A stretch of 13,650 nucleotides of DNA from contig CAZUUQ010000076.1 in the NCBI GenBank assembly GCA_964622625.1, forward strand, positions 1 to 13,650, read 5' to 3'. This DNA is from CAZCWM01 sp964622625. GTDB lineage: Bacteria > Planctomycetota > Phycisphaerae > Phycisphaerales > Phycisphaeraceae. Position 1 is the first letter of the stretch. Each line of letters opens with the position of its first letter. A program made the position numbers and the translations under genes. Shown one piece after another: positions 1 to 7,899 of this stretch. Under the pieces are notes generated by a model, which was given only the letters and a program-made list of their open reading frames with translations, did not search any database and was not told the origin of the DNA.

Positions 1-1211
1 TCGATGCTCTTCATCGCCAGGCCCGGATAGTGGCGCATCGGATGCGTGGCCGGCACGTGCGGGTCGTGGTAGTCCACGTCCGCGCCCAGGGCTTTGAGCC
101 GCGTGATGAGTTCGAAGCTCGGACTCTCGCGCACGTCGTCCACGTCCGGCTTGTAGGCCAGGCCCAGCACCAGCACCCGCGCGCCCTTGACGGCCTTGCC
201 CGCGCTGTTGAGCGCCTCGGCCACGCGCTGCACCACGTACGTCGGCATGGCGTGGTTGACTTCGCCGGCCAGCTCGATGAAGCGCGTGGGCAGGCCCAGT
301 TCGCGGGCTTTCCACGTCAGGTAGAACGGGTCGATGGGGATGCAGTGTCCGCCCAGGCCCGGGCCGGGATAGAACGGCTGGAAGCCGAACGGCTTGGTCG
401 CGGCCGCGTCCACCACCTCCCAGATGTCCACGCCCATGGCTGTGAGCACCACCTTCATCTCGTTGACCATGGCGATGTTCACGGCGCGGTAGATGTTCTC
501 CAGCAGCTTGGCGGCCTCGGCGACTTCGCAACTGCTGACGCGCACGACCTGCCGGATCGCGCAGGCGTAAAGCTGCTGCGCCAGGTCGCCGCTGACCGCG
601 TCCATACCGCCGACGAGCTTGGGAATCGTCTGCGTGTTGAAGTCCTTGCGTCCGGGGTCTTCCCGTTCGGGCGAGAAGGCGACGAAGAAATCGCGGCCGC
701 ACTGGAGGCTGCTGTTTGCTCCGCACTTTTGCAGCGGCGGCAGGACCACTTCACGGGTGGTGCCGGGATAGGTGGACGATTCGAGCACGATGAGCTGCCC
801 GCGGCGCAGCGTGGCGGCCGCGGCCTGGGCGGCGCGCTGGACGTAGGTGAGGTCGGCTTCGCGGTGGCTGCCCAGCGGGGTGGGCACACAGATGAGCACA
901 GCGTCGGCCTCGCCGAGACGGGCGAAGTCGCTGGTCGGCTCGAAGCGTCCGCTGGCGGCCATGTCGCGGACGAAGCCGTCGTCCAGATGCTTGAGGTAGC
1001 TGCGGCCGGCGGCGAGCGTGGCGACCTTGTCCGGGTCGACGTCGAACCCGCGCGTCGGGAAGCCAGCCTCGTGAAACGCCCGCACCAGCGGCAGGCCGAC
1101 GTAGCCCAGCCCCACGACGCCGATGACGGCCGTCCGCGCCGCGATTCGGCGTCCAAGTTCGGCCGCGGCGTCCGCCTGTGCCGTGTCCGCTTTCACGCTG
1201 CTGCTGTTCAT
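1..1211 (-). CDS. wbpA: UDP-N-acetyl-D-glucosamine 6-dehydrogenase (WbpA type), C-terminus off the left edge
   Basis: Cytoplasmic NAD-dependent four-electron oxidation of a UDP-HexNAc to the uronic acid, a precursor step for surface polysaccharide. Read on the minus strand from ATG at 1211, 403 codons are visible. An N-terminal Rossmann motif VVGLGYVGLPL lies at residues 32-42. The middle domain carries AEAAKLLENIYRAVNIA with the conserved Lys235. The catalytic loop PGPGLGGHCIPIDPFYL contains nucleophile Cys290. The C-terminal UDP-binding domain starts with VLVLGLAYKPDVDDVRESP (346-364). The TKPFGFQPFYPGPG stretch resembles WbpA more than UDP-glucose dehydrogenases, but UDP-GlcNAc versus UDP-GalNAc specificity is inference. 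WbpA proteins are about 430-440 aa, so roughly 30 residues are missing. No clear Shine-Dalgarno precedes the start. The terminator at 1292-1341 separates it from glnB, so it should have its own promoter. The missing end is a window-edge effect, not a broken gene. Confidence 0.92.
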   Translation of the reverse strand, partial: MNSSSVKADTAQADAAAELGRRIAARTAVIGVVGLGYVGLPLVRAFHEAGFPTRGFDVDPDKVATLAAGRSYLKHLDDGFVRDMAASGRFEPTSDFARLGEADAVLICVPTPLGSHREADLTYVQRAAQAAAATLRRGQLIVLESSTYPGTTREVVLPPLQKCGANSSLQCGRDFFVAFSPEREDPGRKDFNTQTIPKLVGGMDAVSGDLAQQLYACAIRQVVRVSSCEVAEAAKLLENIYRAVNIAMVNEMKVVLTAMGVDIWEVVDAAATKPFGFQPFYPGPGLGGHCIPIDPFYLTWKARELGLPTRFIELAGEVNHAMPTYVVQRVAEALNSAGKAVKGARVLVLGLAYKPDVDDVRESPSFELITRLKALGADVDYHDPHVPATHPMRHYPGLAMKSI

Positions 1212-1291
1212 GCCGCACAGGATACGCAGGCGCGGGCGTTCATGCGACGGGATGGCACCGGCTTTCCAGGCGGCGCTTCCATGCGGCGCGC

Positions 1292-1341
1292 AAAAACGCC
1301 GGCCGTCCTGTCGGGTTCCCCCTTGCGACAGGCGGCCGGCG
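1292..1341 (-). terminator. Rho-independent terminator of the amt-glnB operon
   Basis: Arms at 1297-1313 and 1326-1341 pair over 16 bp with a single bulged base, around a 12-base loop. On the minus strand the stem is followed at once by five T (the A run at 1292-1296). It begins 44 bases past the glnB stop, in the right orientation to end that transcript before the dehydrogenase gene. The plus-strand side has no T tract, so it should act in one direction only. Confidence 0.8.
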
Positions 1342-1385
1342 GCGTAACGGACCCTTCGTCCGTGCTGAAGCGCGGCTGAAACGCG

Positions 1386-1724
1386 CTACAGCGCTTCGTT
1401 GTTCGTCTCGCCGGTGCGGATGCGGACGACCTTGGTCAGGTCGTAGACGAAAATCTTGCCGTCTCCGACGTTACCGGTGCGGGCGGCGTCGGCAATGGCC
1501 TTGACGGCTTTTTCCAGGTCGCCATTCTGAACGGCGACCTTGAGCATGACCTTGGGCACGAAGCCCACGTCCATGCGTCCGCCGCGGTAGCGCTCGGTGT
1601 GGCCTTTCTGCTTGCCGAAGCCTTTGCACTCCAGGGCGGTGCAGCCCAGGATGTTCAGCCCGCTCAGTGCCGCCTTGACGGCATCGAGAGACGAGGGCTT
1701 GATGATGGTCTCGATCATATGCAT
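1386..1724 (-). CDS. glnB: Nitrogen regulatory protein PII (GlnB/GlnK family)
   Basis: A 112-aa cytoplasmic trimeric signal protein that integrates ATP/ADP and 2-oxoglutarate levels and, in this context, should gate the neighbouring Amt channel. Full length for the family and colinear with E. coli GlnB without gaps: N-terminal IETIIKP, T-loop region GFGKQKGHTERYRGG (35-49), PKVMLKVAV (57-65), the nucleotide-binding B-loop TGNVGDGKIFVYDL (83-96) and C-loop RIRTGE (101-106). Tyr46 is kept, but position 51, the usual uridylylated Tyr, is Met, and Asp54 is Gly. The start at 1724 is chosen because AGGAG lies 7 bases upstream; the alternative ATG two codons later is too far from it. It lies 45 bases downstream of amt on the same strand and is probably co-transcribed, the classic amt-glnK arrangement. 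Whether it should be called GlnB or GlnK cannot be decided from sequence alone; linkage to amt favours a GlnK-like role. Confidence 0.95.
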   Translation of the reverse strand: MHMIETIIKPSSLDAVKAALSGLNILGCTALECKGFGKQKGHTERYRGGRMDVGFVPKVMLKVAVQNGDLEKAVKAIADAARTGNVGDGKIFVYDLTKVVRIRTGETNNEAL

Positions 1725-1769
1725 GACAGTGCTCCTGTATGAATCGCTTGTGTGCGTTTCGCCGGCGGC

Positions 1770-3218
1770 TCAGATTTCGCGGGCGTGATAGCTCTTGATG
1801 TACGTCCGCTGGAAGTCCGGGTAGGCCGACATATCGTGCTCGCCCAGGTCCAGGCCCTCGATCTCCTCCATCTCGCTGACGCGCAGGCCGAAGATCGCCT
1901 TGATGACCAGGAACGCGATTACGGCGAACACCGCCGTAAAGGCCACGATCGAGAACGTGCCGATCGCCTGCTTCACGAGCTGGGCGCCGCCGGCCGTGTC
2001 GCCGCTGCCGTACAGCCCATTGACGCCCCACAGGCCGGCACACAGCGTGCCGTAGATGCCGCACACGCCGTGCACGCTGATGGCGCCCACGGGATCGTCG
2101 ATGCGAATCTTGTCGAAGGTGATCACGGCAAAGTAGCACAGCGCGCCGGAGACGGCGCCGACGAGCACAAGCGCTTCGATCCAGTTCATCAGGTGGCAGC
2201 AGGCGGTGATGCCGACCAGGCCGGCCAAAATGCCGTTGAGGGCCATGGACAGATCGGGCTTGCCGCCGATGATCCAGCTCACGATGGCGGCGCTCAGCCC
2301 GCCGCCGCAGGCCGCCAGCGTCGTGGTGACCAGCACCCAGCTCACGCCTTCCGGATTGGCGCTCAGCTCCGATCCGCCGTTGAAGCCGAACCATCCGAAC
2401 CAGAGCAGGAACACGCCGATGGTGGCCATGGGCATCGAGTGGCCGGGGATGGGATTGACCGAACCGTCCCGGCTGAACTTGCCCAGCCGCGGACCGAGGA
2501 TCACGGCGCCGATCAGCGCGCCCGTGCCACCCACGGCATGCACCAGCGTCGAGCCGGCGAAGTCAATGAAGCCCATCTTGTATAGCCAGCCTTGGCCCCA
2601 CTGCCACGAACCCGTGATTGGATAGCTCAGGCCCACGAACAGAACGGTGAACACCAGGAACGGCAGCAGCTTGATGCGTTCGGCCACGGCACCGGAGACG
2701 ATCGTCGCGGCCGTAGCGGCGAACATGCCCTGGAACAGAAAGTCGGTCCACACCGTGTAGTTGGTGCCGACGTAAAGCGGGCTGTTCATGAGGATGTCGC
2801 CCTTATCACCACCACCGATGCCGAAGCCGAAGGCGAAGATTCCCGGGATCCGCCAGTTGTCGCCCGGATACATGATCATCCATCCGCAGATCGCGTACAG
2901 CACCAGGCCGATCATGGGGATCGCCGTGTTCTTGAACAGGATGTTGACGGTGTTCTTGCCGCGGGTCAGGCCGCTTTCCACCATCGCGAAGCCCAGGTGC
3001 ATGATGAACACCAGCATGGCGGCGATCATGATCCAGAGGTTGTTGACGGTGAACAGTTCCAGTGAGACTTCAGCCCACGGATCGACGGCTTCCGCGGCCG
3101 CTTCGACCGCGGTTTCGGCCATCTCGGCTGCCTCCTGGGCGTGCGCTGGCAGGACCACGAGGGTGCCGACGACGGCCCCGAGAGCGATCAACAGTGTCAT
3201 CCACTTGCGTAATTTCAT
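1770..3218 (-). CDS. amt: Ammonium transporter Amt
   Basis: Inner-membrane ammonium channel of 482 aa. A signal peptide (residues 1-27, ending AHA|Q) precedes a short Ala/Glu-rich segment (28-46) and then the usual eleven helices from about residue 57. The twin pore histidines are His227 (STLVHAVGG) and His383 (ISVHGVCG), matching His168/His318 of E. coli AmtB. The Phe-gate region FQGMFAAT and the AVAERIKL signature are present. The cytoplasmic tail GLRVSEMEEIEGLDLGEH (444-461) is the conserved segment through which PII/GlnK closes the channel, which fits the downstream glnB. The start at 3218 is preferred over in-frame ATG 3275 because it begins the signal peptide and has AAGGA 10 bases upstream. 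Helix 9 carries ACCH (339-342) where many Amts have AGCD. Likely driven by the sigma-54 promoter at 3337-3352 and ended by the terminator at 1292-1341. Confidence 0.95.
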   Translation of the reverse strand: MKLRKWMTLLIALGAVVGTLVVLPAHAQEAAEMAETAVEAAAEAVDPWAEVSLELFTVNNLWIMIAAMLVFIMHLGFAMVESGLTRGKNTVNILFKNTAIPMIGLVLYAICGWMIMYPGDNWRIPGIFAFGFGIGGGDKGDILMNSPLYVGTNYTVWTDFLFQGMFAATAATIVSGAVAERIKLLPFLVFTVLFVGLSYPITGSWQWGQGWLYKMGFIDFAGSTLVHAVGGTGALIGAVILGPRLGKFSRDGSVNPIPGHSMPMATIGVFLLWFGWFGFNGGSELSANPEGVSWVLVTTTLAACGGGLSAAIVSWIIGGKPDLSMALNGILAGLVGITACCHLMNWIEALVLVGAVSGALCYFAVITFDKIRIDDPVGAISVHGVCGIYGTLCAGLWGVNGLYGSGDTAGGAQLVKQAIGTFSIVAFTAVFAVIAFLVIKAIFGLRVSEMEEIEGLDLGEHDMSAYPDFQRTYIKSYHAREI

Positions 3219-3336
3219 GGTTTTGTTTTCCTTCGCAGGGGTCGAATGAGTCCGAATCGAGCATCGCTGGGTCATGGGCGTTCAGCAGTGGCCCCAATCT
3301 GGTCCATCGCGGGTGCGCATGACTGGACAGCGACAA

Positions 3337-3352
3337 GGCAAGGGCGATGCCA
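3337..3352 (-). promoter_or_regulatory. Candidate sigma-54 (RpoN) promoter of amt-glnB
   Basis: Read on the minus strand the 16-mer is TGGCATCGCCCTTGCC. Against the -24/-12 consensus TGGCACGNNNNTTGCW it keeps TGGCA, the TTGC block and the exact GG-N10-GC spacing, with 9 of the 12 specified positions matching. Transcription would start near 3326, giving an untranslated leader of about 108 bases before the amt ATG. Sigma-54 control of amt-glnK under nitrogen limitation is well established in other bacteria; its use here is inference from motif and position. Confidence 0.62.
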
Positions 3353-3410
3353 CATTTGCGGCGTCATAAGGCGACAGCCATGCAAGGCTCTATGTGTGAA
3401 GCCTTTAGAA

Positions 3411-3470
3411 TTGCACATGGAATGCGCGATCGATCACGGAATGCACGATCGCGCATCATTGAATGGCGAT
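3411..3470 (-). promoter_or_regulatory. Candidate upstream activator (enhancer) site for the amt promoter
   Basis: Contains a perfect 11-bp inverted repeat (ATGCGCGATCG at 3422-3432 and its complement at 3446-3456, 13-base spacer). GGAATGCGCGATCG (3419-3432) recurs with one mismatch at 3438-3451, and GAATGGCGAT (3461-3470) is a weaker third copy. A dyad GCAC-N7-GCGC (3413-3427) is one base off the NtrC-type GCAC-N7-GTGC pattern. The cluster lies about 85-145 bases upstream of the inferred amt start site, the usual range for enhancer-binding proteins. The binding protein is not known; NtrC is only one candidate. Confidence 0.45.
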
Positions 3471-3633
3471 ATGCCTAAAAAGCGCGCGTTTCTGGCCGCG
3501 TCGTCCTGCGTTTCGACCGGGCTTCCCCTAAGAGGAGACGCCAGCCCAAGTGATTAGAATGAAGCCGAGGCGTCTGGCAAACTGGGTTGATCCGAATGCC
3601 GGCGCCAAAACCTTCACGGCTGCGGAGAGCGTC

Positions 3634-5709
3634 ATGATCAGGTTGCAGCGGCATGGCCGGATTGTGTGGGCAATGCTGGCGGTTCTCGGCGTGGCCACAG
3701 GTGCGGCAGGCCAGCATGGAGAAGGCCTTGGTGGTTCGTCTCCTCCGCTGCATCTGGACATGCCGGGACTGCTCAACCCGACGGCTGTGTTCCCGGAGAG
3801 CGTGGCCGGGCCGGTATGGCGGGTCGTGCCGGCCGAAGGCAGGCGGCTCGTGGTGCTGCCGGTCATCCTGCCGGTGAGCGATGAGGTCGTGACCTACGAC
3901 GCCAATGCCCTGCGGCTGCGCGGCGGGCGCCTGCTGGCGTGGTGGATACCGGCGGCTGCGTCGACAAACAACGGCGCCGCCCGGCCCGCGGCAGGTGCTG
4001 CGCAGCCCGCCGGCGGTGAGCGGCCGGCCGACGGGCCGCGACTGACGCGAGCCATCGAAGTCCATCCCGACGGCACGATCCATTGGCAACTCGACCGCAT
4101 CCTGCCGGGCGCGCAGGTGGTGGCGTCTGAGAATCCTTACACGCTGCTGCTGGATCGGCAGCGTCTGGCGAGCATGGCCCCCGGCCGGCCGGCCGTGCCG
4201 ACGCGCAACGCCGGTGAATCAACGGCCGACTACCAGCAGCGCCGACTGGAGGCCATGAACGCCCAGCGCGAGGAGATGAGCGTCTACCGGGAGCTCCAGA
4301 CACGCGTCCGCGATCTGCCCGAAACATTCTCCGAGCCGCTGGCGAGCCAGGGGCAGGTCAGGGTTCAGGCAGTGTTCGAGCTGCGCAACTCGGCGACGAC
4401 GCTGGAGATTCAGGGCTTTGAGCCGCTGCCGTGGGAGGTCGGCATCGAGGATCTGCGCGCGGTGGGCGGCTTGCTGGATTCAAGGCAGCGCGGCGGGACC
4501 GGCGGCGGCGACGGCCAGGCCGAGGCGGTGCTGCTTGATCTGCTGGACCGCCTGCCGAGCGCATACTCGCAGCGACTTGCGGCCGAGGCGCTGCGGTCGC
4601 TGCTGGCGGCTCAGACCGGTCCACTGGACGACGCGCTGCTGCCGGTGGCCTTGGCGCTGCTCGAGGCATCCGATCTCGAAGCGCGGCGCGTGGCGATCGC
4701 GGCGGTGGTGGGCGGCGGCGTGTCCGATGCGGCGATGGAAGTCATCGAGCGGGCGGCCGACGACGCCGATGCGGTGGTGCGGCTGCACGCGCTGCGCGGC
4801 CAGGTGCGCGCCAATGTCGACCAGCCCGATGCATTGGCGGCAATATTGCCGCGCATCAACGACTTGCTTGCTGATGATTCCGGGCCCGAAGCAGCGGTCG
4901 AAGCGGCCGCCATTCTCGCGGGCGTGATTGCCGCGCCGGGCCTGAGCACGCAGCAGGTGGACGTGTTGGTGAAGACACTCGGCCCGGGGCTGGCGTTCGC
5001 GGACGTGCCGGCCGCCCACATGCAGCCGCTGATCAGCGCGATCGTGGACTTGGCGCCGGCCAATCGACTGGCCGCGTACTGGCTGGATCGTCAGCTTCTG
5101 GGCAGTTCCGATCAGGTCACGGTGCGGCAGACGCTGGCGACCATCGCCGGCCTGCCTCTGCCGTCAGGGTCGGACGCGACGGCGGATGCACCGCCATTCG
5201 GCCGGCCTGGCGCGGGCGAAGCGGCCCCGCCGCGACTGCAACTGAACGGCGTGGAGCATCACCTGCTGGCGCATCTGGCCAGCGTGGACCAGGCGATGCG
5301 GGCGCTGGCGTGGGAGGCGGCGCTGCGATTCGATATCGTCGGGCCGACGACAGCAAGCACCGCGGCCGCGCCGACACCGGTGTACCTTGCGGCTGCGCGG
5401 GCGGCGACGGTGGTCGAGCCGATCCTGCCGCAGGCGCTGCTGTTTCTGATGCGCCAGCCGCATATCGAAGGGCGGGTGGCGGGGCTGATGGTGCTGATCG
5501 GCCACGCCGATGGGCCCGTCGCGGCGCAAAGCGCGTCGGTACTCATGCAGCAGTCAGCCGGGCAGGGGCGTCTGCTGGCGACGGCCATGACGAGCCTTGA
5601 CCCGGCGGAGCGCGACGCCTTCGCCGCCAGCCTGTACGCAACGATCTCGGGCCAGCCCAGCGCGGTGACGGGGCTGTTGCGTCTGTCGGGCGCAGCGAAC
5701 GCGGGCGGC
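3634..5709 (+). CDS. Secreted alpha-solenoid (HEAT/ARM-like) protein, 5' part before the assembly gap
   Basis: First 692 codons of a large exported protein not recognised as a named family. A signal peptide covers about residues 1-26 (arginine-containing N-region, hydrophobic core WAMLAVLGVATGAAG). A domain at roughly 30-290 follows, interrupted by an Ala/Pro/Gly-rich low-complexity linker near 107-137. From about residue 299 there are repeated amphipathic helix pairs rich in Leu/Ala, such as LRSLLAAQ, ARRVAIAAVVGG and DADAVVRLHALRGQ, typical of HEAT/ARM repeats; a second helical block lies around 540-690. The ATG at 3634 is chosen because it starts the signal peptide and has GGAG 6 bases upstream; in-frame GTG 3550 would bury it. 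The reading frame runs unbroken to the N gap. Removing the 55-base duplicate joins it to the 3' part to give 929 aa. First gene of an overlapping operon with the glycosyltransferase and S8-like genes. A scaffold or binding role at the cell surface is only a guess. Confidence 0.75.
5655..5709 (+). repeat. 55-base terminal duplicate, left flank of the gap
   Basis: These 55 bases are identical to 5810-5864, immediately right of the N run. The coincidence of copy ends with gap ends, and a length typical of an assembler k-mer, point to an unmerged contig overlap rather than a biological repeat. Confidence 0.85.
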
Positions 5710-5809
5710 NNNNNNNNNNNNNNNNNNNNNNNNNNNNNNNNNNNNNNNNNNNNNNNNNNNNNNNNNNNNNNNNNNNNNNNNNNNNNNNNNNNNNNNNNNN
5801 NNNNNNNNN
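5710..5809. other. Assembly gap of 100 N
   Basis: Exactly 100 N, the conventional placeholder for a scaffold gap of unknown size. The gap plus one copy of the flanking duplicate totals 155 bases, not a multiple of three, so the reading frame shifts across it as written. Deleting those 155 bases restores a continuous frame. Confidence 0.98.
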
Positions 5810-5864
5810 GCCCAGCGCGGTGACGGGGCTGTTGCGTCTGTCGGGCGCAGCGAACGCGGGCGGC
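5810..5864 (+). repeat. 55-base terminal duplicate, right flank of the gap
   Basis: Exact copy of 5655-5709, starting at the first base after the N run. In both copies the coding frame translates to the same TGLLRLSGAANAGG residues, as expected if the two are the same locus sequenced in two contigs. Confidence 0.85.
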
Positions 5865-6578
5865 GAGCGCGCGGGCGGCAACCTCACGCAATGGCTGGCC
5901 GATCACCTGGCCGCCGGCCGATTGCCGCCGCCGGGCGCGTGGGTGGAGGCGATCGGCGGGGAGCAGAGCCTTCTGGCGCAGGCGGCCGAGCAGGAGCCGG
6001 CGGTGCTGTCGGCGGCGGCCGCGGCGCTGGTTGCATCGGCCGGCGGCGACAGGGAGGCCCAGGCGGCGCTGGCACGCGAATTTCTCAACTTGCCCGAGCC
6101 GACGCAGCCCGCGCTGGAGCAGGCGTGGGCGCAGGCCAAACGTCGGATGCTGCTTACCAGGTTCCAGGACGTCGGTGGGCGTTACCACATGGTGATTACC
6201 GTGGCGGACGACCAGCCGTTCACCGAGCCGCCGACGGAAACCGATGGTGTGACCGACGGTGTGGACGCCTTGATCGCCTCGCTGCGCGGCAACGTGATGA
6301 ACCTGGGCGAGATCCGTCTGCGGGCCGATGACCAGCATGTGGCCGTGCTGGACCATACGCTGCGTCTTGACGTGAGCGAGACCGACGGCGCCCGGACGCT
6401 GGTGATACCACAACCCGCGGAGCTGTCGGGCGTCGGCACCGCCGACCTGAGTGCCTTGTCGCCGCAGTACATGCAGCCGCCGCGGCTGGTGGAAGTGCGG
6501 CCGGGCATGTGGTGGGCGACGTTCACGACCATGAGCGGCCAACACGTGCAACTCCTGATGGTGCGCGTTGGTGACTGA
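5810..6578 (+). CDS. Secreted alpha-solenoid protein, 3' part after the assembly gap
   Basis: Continuation of the gene that starts at 3634; the GTG at 5820 is internal, not a true start. New sequence after the duplicated 55 bases begins at 5865 and adds 237 residues (693-929 of the joined protein). More Ala/Leu-rich helices (QSLLAQAAEQEPAVLSAAAA and following) lead into a C-terminal part, from about residue 784, that reads as beta-rich: RYHMVITVADDQPF, GEIRLRADDQHVAVLDHTL, MWWATFTTMSGQHVQLLMV. I do not recognise this last domain. The stop at 6576-6578 overlaps the start of the glycosyltransferase gene, which argues for translational coupling. Confidence 0.75.
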
Positions 6579-7899
6579 TCGCGGCGCCAGTGCGAGGGCG
6601 ACCCAAGGCGGCTGCGATCGTCGCTGGCTGGGGCGCGTGGCCATATGGCTGCTGCTGGCGGCCGCGGTCTGGTATGCCTGGCGCGGGCCGGTGGCCGCGT
6701 GGTCGGGTTTCAGCGACTTCGCCCTCGTTTATGCCCAGGCCCGCGTCTGGGTGCAGGGCGGCAACCCCTACGACCATCCGACACTGCTTTCGGCCATGGA
6801 AAGTGCGGACGTCACCGCGCCGGCGAGTTTCGAGCGCCAGCGCTGGCCGGCGATCTATCCGCCGACGATGCATCCCCTCATGGCCCCGCTGGCGGCCATG
6901 CCGTGGGCTGCGGCCAAGACCATCTGGCTGCTGGTCAACATCACGGCCACACTTCTGGCCATCGCCCTGGTCGTGCGACTGGCGGAGCTGCGCGGCCCAC
7001 CGGCGGTGCTGTTCGCGGCTGGAGCCCTGGTGTTCGCGCCGCTGCTCAGTGGCATCGGCAAGGGGCAGTTGGCGCTGGTGTCGCTGGTGTTGGCGCTGGA
7101 TGCGTGGTCGATGACGCGCGATCGGCGCGACGGACTGCTGGCGGGCCTGCTGCTGGGCCTGGGCCTGGCGCTGAAGCCCCAGATCGCGGGCGTGATCTGG
7201 CTGCTGCTGGTGTGGCGCGGGCGGTGGCGATGCACCTTGATGGCGGCAGCGACGGCGGCCGGCATCGGTGCTGTCGGCGCGGCCTGGCTGTGGTTCAGCG
7301 ATGTGCCCTGGCTCGAGGCGCTGCGCGCGAACCTGGCGGACAATGCCGTCGGCGGCAGCGGCGATCCGACTTCCGTCAACCCGCTGCGGTTCCAGCTCAT
7401 CAACCTGCATTACCTGCTGGCGGTGCTGATCGGCGACGACCGCGCCGCCATCGACTGGGCCGTGCGCATCGCGGCCATGGTGCTCGTCGTCCCCGCCCTG
7501 ATCCTCGCCCGCAAGCGCGATGATCGTGATGCCGATCTGCTGCTGCTGGGCGTGCTGGCCGCGGTGAGTCTGCTGGCGGTCTACCATCGGCCCTATGATG
7601 CAGTGCTGCTGTACCCGGCCGCGGCGTGGTCGCTGGCGGCCGCGTGGCGCGGACACCGGCTTGGCATCGCCAGCCTGCTGGTGCTGACGATATTTCTTCT
7701 TCCCGGAGCGGCCCTGCCGCACCAATTGGCCGATGGAGGCTTCGTGTCACCGGCCATCGTCGAGAGCCGGGTCTGGCAGGCGGTGGTGATGCCGCACCAG
7801 GTCTGGGCGCTGCTGGTGCTGACGTTGTTGTGGCTGGCGGCCCTGACGCGCAGCGGAGCGTCGGGACAACATGACGCGGGGCATGAGTTGATTTCATGA
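6571..7899 (+). CDS. Polytopic membrane glycosyltransferase, GT87 (DUF2029) type
   Basis: Integral membrane protein of 442 aa with about ten hydrophobic helices. The GT87/GT-C signatures visible are a first extracytoplasmic loop with an Asp just after helix 1 (FSDFALVYAQARVWVQGG), NPYD about 18 residues later, the YPPTMHPLMAPLAAMPW segment, and LGLGLALKPQIAGVIW. Family members such as PimE transfer a mannose or other sugar from a polyprenyl-phosphate donor to a lipid or protein acceptor on the outer face of the membrane; donor and acceptor here are unknown. The GTG at 6571 overlaps the preceding stop by 8 bases (GTGACTGA); a TTG one codon earlier is an alternative. Its own stop overlaps the next ATG (ATGA), so it is the middle gene of a three-gene operon. 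The family call is by motif recall without a profile search. Confidence 0.72.
   Translation: MTDRGASARATQGGCDRRWLGRVAIWLLLAAAVWYAWRGPVAAWSGFSDFALVYAQARVWVQGGNPYDHPTLLSAMESADVTAPASFERQRWPAIYPPTMHPLMAPLAAMPWAAAKTIWLLVNITATLLAIALVVRLAELRGPPAVLFAAGALVFAPLLSGIGKGQLALVSLVLALDAWSMTRDRRDGLLAGLLLGLGLALKPQIAGVIWLLLVWRGRWRCTLMAAATAAGIGAVGAAWLWFSDVPWLEALRANLADNAVGGSGDPTSVNPLRFQLINLHYLLAVLIGDDRAAIDWAVRIAAMVLVVPALILARKRDDRDADLLLLGVLAAVSLLAVYHRPYDAVLLYPAAAWSLAAAWRGHRLGIASLLVLTIFLLPGAALPHQLADGGFVSPAIVESRVWQAVVMPHQVWALLVLTLLWLAALTRSGASGQHDAGHELIS

Larger units (their letters stand above)
3219..3633. promoter_or_regulatory. Divergent intergenic control region between amt and the HEAT-repeat gene
   Basis: This 415-base region lies between the divergently oriented amt (minus) and secreted alpha-solenoid gene (plus). 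It is lower in GC than the flanking genes around 3395-3480. It contains the candidate sigma-54 promoter for amt and a cluster of GAATG-type repeats with an 11-bp inverted repeat. No convincing small gene was seen in it. A possible -10 (TAGAAT, 3555-3560) for the plus-strand gene lacks a recognisable -35. Confidence 0.6.

Noticed and set aside
30..1379. A 449-codon open frame on the plus strand
   Set aside because: Antisense to the nucleotide-sugar dehydrogenase, which shows its complete catalytic signature on the minus strand; the frame also reads through the terminator.
3443..3454. GCAC-GATC-GCGC as an NtrC site
   Set aside because: The half-site spacing is 4 bases rather than the 7 of NtrC operators. 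It was kept only as part of the general dyad cluster.
3246..3557. A 103-codon plus-strand open frame in the divergent region
   Set aside because: It covers the sigma-54 site and the repeat cluster, has no ribosome binding site or motif, and its composition is unlike the neighbouring genes.
3555..3560. TAGAAT as a -10 for the plus-strand solenoid gene
   Set aside because: No recognisable -35 lies 16-18 bases upstream. The hexamer alone is too weak to report as a promoter.
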